Of a DNA stretch of 64,000 nt, positions 32,276 through 42,880 are shown piece by piece. A program made the translations under genes and the position numbers. The DNA is from Peronospora farinosa (lineage: Eukaryota > Oomycota > Peronosporomycetes > Peronosporales > Peronosporaceae). Below the pieces are notes generated by a model. The model saw only the letters and a program-made list of their open reading frames with translations. It was not told where the DNA came from and made no database searches. Within the stretch, counting starts at the first letter, position 1. Each line of letters begins with the position of its first letter. The stretch is taken from assembly GCA_947646735.1 (NCBI GenBank), contig CANTFK010000863.1, forward strand, positions 1 through 64,000. Reading direction: 5' to 3'.

Positions 32276-33134
32276 ATGCAACACTGCCACGACGAACACT
32301 CGGCACTCGGTGGTCATGACCACGGCCACAATCATGATCATAATCACGACCATGACGACGAGGTGGAGGACGCCAACGGAGACTCACTCTACCCGTTCAT
32401 TGACATTAGCAAATTGCGAGTGCTCAATGCATTAGACCCATTGGCTGTCGCAAATCCGTTCAAGTCGTTCCACGAGCGTCGGGACCGCTCACGCTTCTTG
32501 GCGAGCAACGACGACGATCCGGAAATGGTTTTGTTTATTCCTTTTACAGAGGCTGTGAGCATCAAGTCGATCTGCATTTCAGGCACTGCAGGAGATGGTA
32601 CTCATCCGAAAGTAGTCAAACTGTACGAAGCTTTATAGCTAAGAGAAGGATGGTGCGAGACTTTAACGTTGGCATGTGGCATTGATTTAGGTTCACTAAT
32701 CGAGAAGATATCGACTTTTCCAACGCAAATGAGCTGCCAGCACAGCAGAAATTGGATCTCGTCGAGGACGACTCGGCCAATATCGATTACCCGCTCCAGT
32801 ACGACTTACTTTGGCTGGGGGGGGGTGAGAAGGTATCACTAACGTTTATATTGCTATAGGGTGCGGAAGTTTCAAGGTGTTTGCAATGTGACGCTTGTTT
32901 TCGAGGACAGCTACGGAGGTGACGAAACAAAGATTTATTATATTGGACTCAAGGGTGAAAGCAAAAAGGTGCCGTGGCGTTGGATCGATCGAGGATGTTA
33001 ACACTGACATTGAACTGTTTCCTTTCTGATGTGCTCAGTGGCGTCATGGTGTGGTTGAGTGCGTGTATGAGGCCCGTCCGCAACCGGCCGACCACAAAGT
33101 CAAGGACACGATTGGACCGACATCGCTTATTTAG
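32276..33134 (+). CDS. PITHD1: PITH-domain protein (PITHD1 family)
   Basis: Four exons: 32276-32622, 32691-32798, 32860-32968 and 33039-33134, giving 219 aa. The N-terminus is histidine-rich (HDHGHNHDHNHDHDD), as in other PITHD1 proteins. The PITH domain follows: LYPFIDISKLRVLNA, VLFIPFTEAVSIKSICISG, KLFTNREDIDFSNANEL, then RKFQGVCNVTLVFEDSYGGD and IYYIGLKGES, ending IGPTSLI. Introns are 61-70 bp. The domain is also found at the end of thioredoxin-like protein 1 and is linked to the proteasome there; here it stands alone. The stop lies 38 bp from the stop of the convergent gene. Confidence 0.93.
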
Positions 33135-33172
33135 TACGAGCTGTAACTTGAGCAAGCCACGTGCAAAACAGC

Positions 33173-35342
33173 TCAGCTCGATTCATCTGGCAAGACAGGA
33201 GAGATTTGCAAGGCCTGAAGACCTTGCTGTAACTGCTGAAACTCTAGCAAAGCCTGCTCCGCCTGTGAGGCCTTTTGCTCCTCCTCTTTGCGTTTCTGCT
33301 CGATTCCGTTAAGCATTTGATATAAATCTCGAGCCAATTTGTTTTGACCATGCTCTTCCTCCATAGCGCTTTCTTCACGTTGTTCTTGCTTGACTCTAGT
33401 ATCCACAATTCGACTGTCACGCTGCTCCTGCTTGTTATCCACGAGCAAGTCATCCTTATTAGACTCCTTTTCTTCCTCGTCGCAATCAAGCTCCGGTTCA
33501 GCAAGGCTTTGGTTGAAAAGCAATACACTATCAATTGCATTGGAGAAATGACAATTTTCTTCGCCAGCTTGTTGCTGCTCGCCCACGAAAGTGTCCATAC
33601 GAGCCAGACTTGACGCTTTCAACCTGGAACCGGACATTCTCAAGAAGCTATTATCGTGACGTATTATGCTAGTATTAAGGTCCAAGTGCCTTGCAATAGT
33701 TGAAGGGGAGCGTTTTCTGTGCTCATCTTGGAAGGTAGATATCTCAGAAGCGTTGTCAATAAACGTCTCCCAGTCAAATGGCTCATTGGAAGCATTTATG
33801 TCCGGATCATTTTCGTGAGTTTGTGCGTCGGAATCTTTGGACGACGTACTTAGATCTCTGGAAACTGCCTCTAGTTCTCTCGAATATCCTTGTTTGCTAG
33901 AACTGACGTAACTTTGACGGGGTGAATGTTTCTTGTAGCTCTGCATTGAAAAACTTTGGTTGTCAAAACTGTGGTTGTCAGCATCAACTTGGTTCAACCG
34001 GCTTTCCCCACTCAAAGATGATGAGCCAAAAGATTCATCCGACTCTGATAACTCATTTCTTGGAAAAGAGGACCGCATTCCATCACTCATCCAATTGACG
34101 ATCATCGTCAAAGATACCATCACTCCATTTGGAATCGTCACCTGAATGAGGGATGCTTTCCAAGCCGCTCGTTAAACTTGAGAGAGCGCGTCTGGAACTT
34201 CCCCTTGTAGAAGATTGACGTACACTTACTTCCTGTGTTGGTGATTCATCGCGCTTTTTCAAATCCTGCTTCAGACGGTCGATCTCTTGGCGCAAATTTT
34301 CCTTACTCACAGCACTGTCCTTCTGCAGCCGATTTATCCTGGTAGCGTACTGTGCGCGAATGTCATTGATATCCGTGCTTTGCAACATTTTAATCTCGGA
34401 TCGCAAGGATTCTACCTCAGACTCTAGAGAGTGACATTTCTCGGACAACGTGTCAATATTCTTCGCAAAGACATTCTTGGACTCTGTTGTTTCTTCGAGC
34501 AACACCTTCAACCGATCTCTATCGTCATCAAACGTTTTCAACTGCTCTTGCAACCTACTATTTTCCTTTTCCAACTTATCAATACGAGCTTTCGCCTCTT
34601 TCATACGATTGCAGACTATACCCAGCTCCTCTTCCTTGGATCCTTCATGCCGAGCAAGCATCGACTCGACTTCGTACAGCTTTCTTTCCAGATTCGAGTG
34701 TAGAGACGAGCGCTGCAGAATTTGTTTCTCCAACTGTTGAATGTGTTTGCAATCCGCCGCTACTTTACTGTCATGTTCGCGTTGAGTCTTCTTGAGCAGA
34801 AAGTCGAGCTCTCTTCGCAGCAGTTCATGGTTGTGCACTTCGTCCTGCAGAGATTCAACCTGCTTCGTCGCTTCCTGTAGCTTCTCTCCTCGAAAAGCCA
34901 CAATTGACGGGGCCAAGTCCATTGCATGGTGTGCATTCTTCTTGCAGCAACTGTGCCATACAAAGTGTGAGGATGTTGCTGTTTTTTTCTTGGAAGATCC
35001 TCTCGAATGCAGTAGGTCGTTGCGCTCCTTAACCACCTGCGCCGCATATCGCTCGAGGAACCGCTTCTTCTCTCGCTCACCCGTCGCCTCGCGTGTCAAT
35101 AAACGTATATGACTCTTAACCTGCTCCATGTCCTTCTCTAAAGTCGATGCGTAAAGCCACAAATGCGTTGCCAGCATCTCCATCTCGGTGTAGCGAGGAA
35201 GAATGTGCAGCACATAGCCTAGCAGTCGCTGTGGGTCGGATGTAGGAGGAACGGGTGGAAGATCTAGTGCTGTTAGTGTCTCCTCAATCTCATACCATCC
35301 GTTTATGTCCTGCTCCTTCTCCACGGCGGTGACGTCCGCCAT
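33173..35342 (-). CDS. Coiled-coil protein of unknown function, frame change near 34090
   Basis: The first frame runs from ATG 35342 (MADVTAVEKE) to a stop at 34083, about 419 aa. After a globular N-terminal part (PQRLLGYVLHILPRYTEMEM) it is mostly heptad coiled coil (LEKENSRLQEQLKTFDDDRD; EVESLRSEIKMLQS), then Ser-rich. A second frame overlaps its end (34141-33173) and continues with Ser/Asp-rich sequence and another coiled coil (ARDLYQMLNGIEQKRKEEEQ). The two halves read naturally as one protein if one base is skipped around 34085-34100, and no good short intron was found there. It may be a centrosomal or trafficking coiled-coil protein, which the sequence does not settle. Confidence 0.7.
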
Positions 35343-35538
35343 GCTTAACAATTACGGATGCATGTACTAAAATTAGCCCGAAAAGTTGCTTTGCAGGTTA
35401 TATAGAAATCGAAATGTGGTGTTTTAGAAATACCATGCTGGAAGGTTTAGAAATGCTATCGTATAGAAACTTACGAAGTTGAAGTGAACATCACTCCTGG
35501 TCTCCCGCACTACTTTTTCCGCATTGCTCGAGCGCGCC

Positions 35539-37707
35539 ATGGATGACGACAGCCGTATGAGTGAGACATCAAGCGCTCGCAATCGCGGCACGCGGCATGC
35601 GTCATCGACGGTGGGGGATATGGACGGCGCTGGCGATGTGACTACACTCGGTGGGGCGCATATCCGACCGCAGCTACGCTGCAACGCGTGCTGGGAGCCG
35701 ATCCTGCCCGACGCGCAATCTGCTGAGACGTGCTACCGGACGAGCTGCGGGCACTTGTTCTGTGTAGGCAGCAAATCTATATTTGTCTTCGTATAGACGG
35801 ATGATAGCTCTGATACGGCGTGGATGCTGCAGGAGAAATGCGCGTACAAGCACTTTGGACAGGGACGACTGGAGTGTCCTGTCTGTCGAATCGGTAGACG
35901 ACTAGCTGAACGAGTTTGTAGCGAATTGAAGTGATGAGCTGATCGATAGATGTTTTCTTGTATTAATTTGTTTGCAGACTTGAGTCAAGGGTAAGGCTCA
36001 CTAGATCTGGTGTCATTTCTTGGTGTTTGATACCTGATTGAATTGTGTCTCTCTTTGAAGACGTGGCGGGATCTCTGAAACGTAATCGTGCACATGAAGA
36101 GATACATTTCTTTTTTTGATATTATAGTTACTGACACTTTTGTAGAACAATTCATGGCATAGCGGATGCTAAGGTGCGACAGGCTGATACTGTACTGATG
36201 CGATTGAAACTGCTACTAACGAGGTGGTATTTTATATGACCAGAGGACGGAGGTTGTTTACAAAATAAGCATAGTTGTTTGGTTCTGTGAGGGTGCAATT
36301 GCGAGTCTCATCCCGTTGAGCTTTGTGTAGGCCATTTGGGAAGAAATGATGGCGGATCCGTCGTCATGCTTTGGTACGGACTTGTTATTGTTGAAGAATA
36401 TGGACTGATGATTGACCCAAATCACTATTGGTGCAATTATACACAGAGCACTTTCAGCAAGCACTAGGTATATTGAACCGCACAGCAGTGTCACAAGTAT
36501 GTTGGCAGGATACTGACAATGTATCTTTGCAGATTTTATATTGGTATTCATGCGACGGAAAGTGATATAGATGCTTGGTCTGGAAATACTGACCGTCAAT
36601 TCCCACTGCAGTTTCAGCTAGCCCAAGATTCGTACAGGTAAGTCGGTGTGCTAAATGGATATGCATTGTTATGCTGACTACTTTCTGAGCAGACAGGTGA
36701 ACGTCATATCAATGATAAGGTTCTTATAATTTTGCGGTCTTACGTTTAAGTTGCCTTGCCTCGATAGGAAGAAATCAGACGCCAACAAGGTTTGTTTGGT
36801 ATCGTGATGGTCCTACAAAGTTGAACCTAAAGGCAATATGAATTCCTACACCGCAGCGGAGGAACAGAAGGCGTTTCAAATTCAGCATGGAGAAAAGTAC
36901 ATCCAATTGAAGTCTTACACTGACCAGCTTGAGGCGGAGCTACGCGAAACAAAGTCAAAGATGCAAACTCTGACAAATTCAAACGATGAGCTTCGCGAGG
37001 TTAGTTCGCATTCGACAGGTAGTTGTCATGCCATCGCGTTAAGGTGCTCATTGTACGACTACAGGCATACAAGGAAAAGTCAAGAAAATGCCGGAACTGG
37101 GAAAAAATGGTGAGACTTCAAATTGTTCTGGCCAAATGTAGGACACGTGACTCAATCTACATTTATCAGTGCAAGACACTGAAAGCACAACCTGGTGCTC
37201 GCCAATTTCCGTCTCCGACCCGTTCAACGATGGGCATGATGCATCAAGAAGGTGGTACACTCGTTTCGCAAGCCAGCCAATTCAACCGTCCAGCGATGAG
37301 ACCGATGGGAAGATCATACGCGGTCGATACATCTAGCTCGTCGACGCGGAATCCCATGGCGAGCATGGGAGGACAAGAAACACCACGCATGATTCAGAGA
37401 CCGAATGTTGGTATGTTCGATCGCTTTTCAAGACCCCAAATCGGTGCGTTGTCTTTGTTACGTTCTCTATGATTCGGATTCCTTACGTGTTTACGGCTAC
37501 AGAAGGGTCCTTACGCCCTTCCGTACAGCCCATAGGGGGATCAAGAACTCGAATCATGCGCCCGAAAACTCCGCTGCAACCGTCGCAGCGAGCCGGATTC
37601 CTCTCAAAAAGGTGCACTACTCGTACTCTTTGTCGACCGTAAACAGATCAGCTAATGCTTTGACTACTTATATTCTACCACATAATAGGCCTACTTTCCG
37701 AATGTGA
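35539..37707 (+). CDS. HEI10: HEI10/CCNB1IP1-like meiotic RING E3 ligase
   Basis: Exon 1 (35539-35763) and exon 2 (from 35797) give a RING finger: RCNACW, then TSCGHLFCTDDSS and ECPVCRI, closely resembling plant HEI10 (RCNACW, CGHLLCTEDAS). Later exons 36768-36789, 36833-36999, 37065-37109, 37170-37443, 37503-37611 and 37689-37707 form one frame of 211 aa: a coiled coil (EAELRETKSKMQTLTNSNDE, AYKEKSRKCRNWEKM), then a Pro/Ser/Met-rich tail ending KRPTFRM. An exon at 36533-36637 with small exons at 35978-35990 and 36061-36080 probably connects them; this middle part is uncertain. HEI10 marks crossover sites on the synaptonemal complex. Divergent from the coiled-coil gene (196 bp). Confidence 0.8.
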
Positions 37708-38419
37708 ACGGATCAGTGGATAAGATGCCGGGCTATTTAAGCAGTTTTAGTGCATTCATAAACGTAGTTTGAGCAAGCGATAGATCTGTCTCAATGTATT
37801 ACGAGCTGACAAAGCACAGCAAGAGCAAAACGTATGTCGAAGCGAATTTACTCCCGAGCGTGCGATTCTTAGTCCGAGCCAGTATTCGAGTTGCTTGACG
37901 CCGTGGCCGACATCAAGCGCAAGCTTGTGAAGTCAAAACCTTCAACAGTCGTAACTTTTGCTTCTAAGTCCTTCCTCATCACTTTTGATTTTGTTAGCGC
38001 TTAGTCAAAGCTAAGAAAATCATTAACGCCCCCGTGCTCTTTCCGTAAAACCCACTGTATTTGATGTGCTCTTTTTGATGAAATGCTGCTGCTGCAGCAC
38101 ACGAGCGTGGAATGAAAGGACGCTATCCATCAATGAAATTAAGAAATACTTAAAGATGTATGGAGACTCAACAAACACGCCACAATTGCAGACAATACAC
38201 GCGTCTACGGACATCACAACTGCTTCAATCGCAACCTGATCTGACCGTCGCGTTATAAATCGTAATAATAGTTAAAACGGAAACAGAGGCTGACCAAGTA
38301 GCCAATTCCGACTTGAGCACCAGCCGGTACATTTTGACGCTAGCAAACATCTTCAACTGGAAGAGCTACGAATGACTCACATGACGCTCCAATTATGCTA
38401 GACGGCCACCACTAACTGT
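37708..38419. other. Intergenic between convergent genes
   Basis: 712 bp; no supported gene. AT-rich with many stops in all frames. Confidence 0.5.
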
Positions 38420-39634
38420 TCACACCATAAGCTGCTTGATCGCATCCATGAGCGCGCCAATGCGCATTTGAACCGATGCTGCTTTCGCTACCAGGCGTCG
38501 AAGTGCTTGCGTAAAATCAGCATTCTGGCGCTTGCTCACGCTGGCCAAGATCAATGTCGTTCCATTTGCACGAATTTGCTGTGTCGTCTTCAAGAGCAAC
38601 TGCATCTCGTTCAAAACACGCGCAGCCAATTCGAGGAATGACGGCTTCTTCATGCAGCTCTCAATGCTATCCACCAGCGATTCCGTCTCAGCCAATTGCA
38701 AGGCTAAGGCCGTGTACTCTGGGTCTGTTACATGCTTCAGAGGTTGCGCTTTCACTAATGTATTCTCTACACGATCGTCAGGTCTACCATTCGTCAACGC
38801 CAATCTCTCCAGTCGCCCATCCAACACATCGTTCTTTACCGACTTCCCTCGTCTGAAGTGGAACATCACCCCATTATTCTTCTTAGCACTTGACGATCTC
38901 TCAGGACAAGACATCTCTGATCGGAAAACGTTCATGGCTCGTTCCTTGTCCATAATCTCCATCATTTTGGTCTCTTGAGGCGTAGACGCATTCCTAGACC
39001 GATTATCTGACAGTCTTGCGTGCACGGTCTTCCTCACAGACTCGGCCGGATACGTCTCTCTTTCCAAGTATAGCAATGACACATCTGGTTCTTCCTCCAC
39101 CGCTCTACATCCAAGTCCATTGCCTCGTTGCGTTTGAAAACTCTTGGAGATTCTAGCTTCCAATCGATCCGTGCACGAGGACCTGGGGCGCGACGATAGC
39201 GATGTATCCAATGTGGTATCTGTCATTTTCACAGTATTAGCCGGAGACGTCTTCTTATTTCCCATCGAGTGCAAATCAGCTGCCGAGTTTCCAACGGTTT
39301 TTTCTACAGCTCTCGGCATTCGTCTACGTGGTGGCATCGAATCTGCACCTGCAGCTGCAGCTCGGCTCCGCGTGCGATTTTGCTGCAATACTTGCAACAT
39401 CCGTTGCGATATTGTGCGAGGAGAAGATGACGGAGAAGGAGGCGAGACACGCGCTGCAACGCGAGGCTTCTCATGCTGCCGCGCCTCGATCTCAGCGTCA
39501 ATGTCCCGTTCTACAGCATCAAAGTCAGAGAAGCAGTCGTCATCATCAAGATCTTCGACAGTTAGTGGTCCCGTAGCGATAGGTTGATGAAAGAGCATGT
39601 GCTCCGAGTCGTACCCGTTTAAGTACGCGCTCAT
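38420..39634 (-). CDS. Unknown protein, disordered with a helical C-terminus
   Basis: 404 aa from ATG 39634 (MSAYLNGYDSEHMLFHQPIA), no intron. The N-terminus has an acidic patch (VEDLDDDDCFSDFDAVERDI), the centre is rich in Ser, Arg and Pro, and the last 120 residues are helical with few prolines (EYTALALQLAETESLVDSIE; DFTQALRRLVAKAASVQMRI). A longer frame upstream has no ATG. No family was recognised. The helical end may be a protein-binding domain. Confidence 0.75.
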   Translation of the reverse strand: MSAYLNGYDSEHMLFHQPIATGPLTVEDLDDDDCFSDFDAVERDIDAEIEARQHEKPRVAARVSPPSPSSSPRTISQRMLQVLQQNRTRSRAAAAGADSMPPRRRMPRAVEKTVGNSAADLHSMGNKKTSPANTVKMTDTTLDTSLSSRPRSSCTDRLEARISKSFQTQRGNGLGCRAVEEEPDVSLLYLERETYPAESVRKTVHARLSDNRSRNASTPQETKMMEIMDKERAMNVFRSEMSCPERSSSAKKNNGVMFHFRRGKSVKNDVLDGRLERLALTNGRPDDRVENTLVKAQPLKHVTDPEYTALALQLAETESLVDSIESCMKKPSFLELAARVLNEMQLLLKTTQQIRANGTTLILASVSKRQNADFTQALRRLVAKAASVQMRIGALMDAIKQLMV

Positions 39635-40739
39635 TCTGGTGTGTTGCTGTTGTAAGGTAAGAAATGGCAACTGCGCATCCTGCTGACTGGCGACACCCTA
39701 TGCTTGATTTTTAGCCAATAGGAAAAAGATTCCAGATTTGCTTTTTGCCTATCTTTAACCAGTCGTAGAAACTGCAGCTAAAAAGCTCGTCACTATTGGT
39801 CACCAAGTAAAAAGAAAAGCTGCCTCATTAATTTATTGGTAAAGTGCATCGACCTTTTCTAATCATTGCTTTCCGTCCCCGACATATCGAGATTTGGCGA
39901 CACTGTCATCGTAATGAGGCCACATAACCGGCTTTAATACTGTAGCTATGTACTGTCTCCTGATTGCCTGTTTATGTCGTGATGGCCACGCTCTTGTCGA
40001 GTTGCTGATTATGTCGATGGACGCTCTCTTGTCAAGCTACCGATATCGATTGCAGCACCAGTGCGTACTGCAGCGCTGATAGAGCTGCCGCCGCCGAAAT
40101 TATGAGAACACTTTGCGTACTCAGGCAGGATGCACGACAAATGGCGGCTAAACAACAAACTAGTGCTGATCAGATATACTGGCGTAGGAATATGGAAGCT
40201 AATCTTATGAGTTTTACAACCATGTATGACGTTTAAGTAGATATGGACATGTAGTCGTATGTACTTTGTACTCTTGCATTGCGTGAGAGTGTCCACGCCT
40301 CTTACGTGGTGTATAAAGAGAGAAAAACCAATACAGCTCTTCTCTTAGCACAAGTATCGATTAACAAAGTACCTTACGCTTTAACATGACAAAAAAACAA
40401 GTGTCTGCTGTTATGCTGCATCAGCATAGCCGGACAATCCCAAGAGCGTGGCCAGCGCCGTACCATCACTGGACTCGATCGAGCACCGGTGTTGCTAACC
40501 AGGTTACCAAACATCCTGCAACCCCTAAGCGGTTATATAAACTCGTTTACCTCCCTCTCTCACCATCAGTATACAGCAGCACTGGAGCGAGATGCTTCGC
40601 AGCGAACACACAGTCAATCCAGATGTCTTTCTCTGGCTTTAGACTCTATGCAGTCGAAAGCATCACGGGTCATGCACCATTTTTAAAAACATACACCATG
40701 TTCGTCACGCTTTTTCGCGTCTACCTTTACCTTCAAACG
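39635..40739. other. Intergenic, possible LTR relic
   Basis: No convincing gene. Around 40310-40385 a tataaagagag box is followed by a pyrimidine-rich stretch and ends in ctttaac, reminiscent of the promoter part of an LTR. A near-duplicated phrase (ggccacgctcttgtcgagttgctgattatgtcg, then ggacgctctcttgtcaagctaccgat; 39984-40050, given here in parts) precedes it. The 118-codon frame at 40386-40742 has atypical composition and was not accepted. Confidence 0.3.
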
Positions 40740-41650
40740 TAGCCCTTGCCATCAAATCGCTCCAGTTTCTCACAGTCTTTGGTCGATCAAAGACACCAGA
40801 TGACGCTCTTCCAGATTTTTCACGCTGTGTAGGCACGTCGTCAAGTAGGTGGTGGCGAAGTTGGCCGCCAGAATGCAGTACGACGACTTCTTGTCGTGGT
40901 GTGTCTGACAACGGGCGAAAAGCGACAGGTTTGCCACCCTAGATTTTCTTCGTGCAGACGTATACAGTTATTGATGGACATATCGGCACCACCGTATTGC
41001 TCTGATCATGACGAGGTTTAAAGTGACGTTCTTGTCGTACAAACCTGTTCAGAGGTGTCACGTACACAAATTTCGAGTTAAACGGTACTTGGCGTCCCCT
41101 GACATGACGTTGAGTTAGTGCTGCTCTTTCAGATTTGTTGGAACTTCGTGTGTTCCGGGCTGACCATACTAGTCCTGCAGCAGGTTCGGATGCAGTAGCT
41201 TCACCGTGGTAGTGCGTAACAACGACACGATCGACTCCTTCTCCTTCTCCTGGTCATACGTCCACATGTGCTTCATGCTGTTGACGGCAAACTTCACGCG
41301 AATTATATTGCGCTAATGGCAGCAAGATTTGAGGCCACTAGCTTATACTAGCTACGGAAACGACGCGCGTTCACGTCCACTACGATGTACTCGGATACAG
41401 CGTGACAGTAATACTGAGCTCGTTGGCGAGCGCCCCTGGATGTTGCGTGAAATCCACGAGCAGGAGCGCCGATAGTAGAGTATTGTCAGCGAATCAATTA
41501 CATTATGAAGTCTCAACAACTAGCTGGTAGTAAACACTCACGCATTGTCACCTAATTGAATGCCTTCTTTGTACTGCACCTGTAGACGACAACGGATCAA
41601 CCGCGTTGTGCTCGCTGCAGAATCTCTATTGAACGAACAACCCTCACTTT
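40740..41650 (-). pseudogene. Decayed multi-exon gene, unidentified
   Basis: Short protein-like pieces occur in different minus-strand frames: QVQYKEGIQLGDNA (about 41590-41545) with a good gtgagtg donor after it, ALLLVDFTQHPGALANELS and QYCHAVSEYIVVDVNARRF (about 41475-41355, in two frames), and KHMWTYDQEKEKESIVSLLR ending LLHPNLLQD-stop (about 41300-41170). Stops and frame changes interrupt them. The pieces look like one former gene, and the family was not recognised. Confidence 0.35.
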
Positions 41651-41927
41651 CGACCAAGTAGTGGTGCTGCCACTATACTGAGTGCTATACGCTAGGATCG
41701 TTTCTTCCTACCACAAACTAACATCAAACAGTCAAATCGATGGAAAGAACTCCATTTGAAATTAAATGTAGGGGAGCTACGAGGTAACGAGCGACACGAC
41801 AATCTTCAAGCGCGCCCGTTTCCTTCACCAAAGAAAACAAAATACATCACAACCTGAAGAAAGCAGTTTTCAGATCCCCGACTCACAGCGATGAATGCAT
41901 CGCTGTCGTCTCCTCTTGCTCTCGACC

Positions 41928-42569
41928 TCAAATGTCCACGGCCTTGCCTTTCGAGGCAAAGTTGTCATAGTACTCAACGACCTTATCCCAGTTGGCCACA
42001 TTCCAGAACGCTGAGATGTACTCAGGGCGGCGGTTCTGGTACTTGAGATAGTAGGCGTGTTCCCACACATCCAGACCCAGGATGGGAATGAGTGGTTGGT
42101 CCACGCCAGGCATCAGTGGGTTATCCTGATTAGGGGTAGACGTGATGGCGAGCTTGCCATCGTCCTTCACACCAAGCCAAGCCCAGCCCGAGCCAAAGCG
42201 TGTCGACGCGGCAGCGTTAAACTCCTGCTTCATCTGGTCAAGTGAGCCAAAATCCTCGTCAATGCGGGTCTTGAGATTGCCGTGTGGGGCCGTATTGGTT
42301 GATCCCGGCGACGTCATCCACGTCCAGAAGAGCGAGTGGTTGTAGTGACCGCCACCGTTGTTGCGCACAGGCGCATCAGTGGCTGACTTTACTACCTCAA
42401 GAATGGATTTGCCCTTGAGAGCGCCGCCCTTGTCAGATCCGATGTATTTGTTAATATTGTTCACGTAAGCCTGGTGATGCTTGGTGTGATGGATGTTCAT
42501 AGTCGCCGTGTCCACGAACGGCTCCAGCGCGTTGTACTCATACGAGATCTTCGGCAACTCGAACGACAT
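41928..42569 (-). CDS. SOD2: Superoxide dismutase, Mn type
   Basis: 213 aa, no intron. It converts superoxide to oxygen and hydrogen peroxide. Metal-ligand motifs are all present: [13 protein letters not shown] at 27-39, [11 protein letters not shown] with its ligand His, and [20 protein letters not shown] with the ligand Asp and His. GGHxNHSLFW rather than the iron-type AQxWNH points to manganese. The ATG at 42569 begins directly with the mature protein ([18 protein letters not shown]). The frame is open further upstream but without ATG, so there is no mitochondrial presequence in this model and the product is probably cytosolic. Confidence 0.95.
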   Translation of the reverse strand: MSFELPKISYEYNALEPFVDTATMNIHHTKHHQAYVNNINKYIGSDKGGALKGKSILEVVKSATDAPVRNNGGGHYNHSLFWTWMTSPGSTNTAPHGNLKTRIDEDFGSLDQMKQEFNAAASTRFGSGWAWLGVKDDGKLAITSTPNQDNPLMPGVDQPLIPILGLDVWEHAYYLKYQNRRPEYISAFWNVANWDKVVEYYDNFASKGKAVDI

Positions 42570-42880
42570 TTTGGAAGAAATTGGAAGAAAAGTGTCTGTG
42601 CTGGGACCAGGAAAATTGAGAATGATGAGTGAAAAGATCTTTGTAATTGTCGACCACGTGTTTTCAACCAATGAAAAGAGTTGTCATATGTATAGTTAGG
42701 ATGACCAATAAGATGAGCTTGACTAGGATAACGACATTCAGTTGGAGAGCACGTTCGGATTATCAGCTTGATACCTTTTTTAGCATCGGTATTCGTTTCA
42801 ATAGTTTCTATGCCATCTTTACAGACTTTTTTTTGATTGGAGCTCCTGAGACTTGTTGCAGACCAAAATTGAGCTTTACC
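42570..42880. promoter_or_regulatory. Shared promoter region of SOD and NAF1 genes
   Basis: 311 bp between two divergent start codons, with plus-strand CCAAT boxes at 42668-42672 and 42705-42709. A T-rich tract (gacttttttttgattgg) lies near the NAF1 start and holds an inverted CCAAT (attgg). Confidence 0.5.

Noticed and set aside
36258..36599. Minus-strand 113-codon gene
   Set aside because: It lies antisense to the HEI10-like gene, including its probable exon at 36533-36637, and shows no family features.
40386..40742. 118-codon plus-strand gene
   Set aside because: Its composition is not protein-like, there is no motif, and it lies in a possible LTR relic.
42570..42671. Mitochondrial presequence on the SOD
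   Set aside because: The upstream frame is open, but it contains no ATG before 42569.
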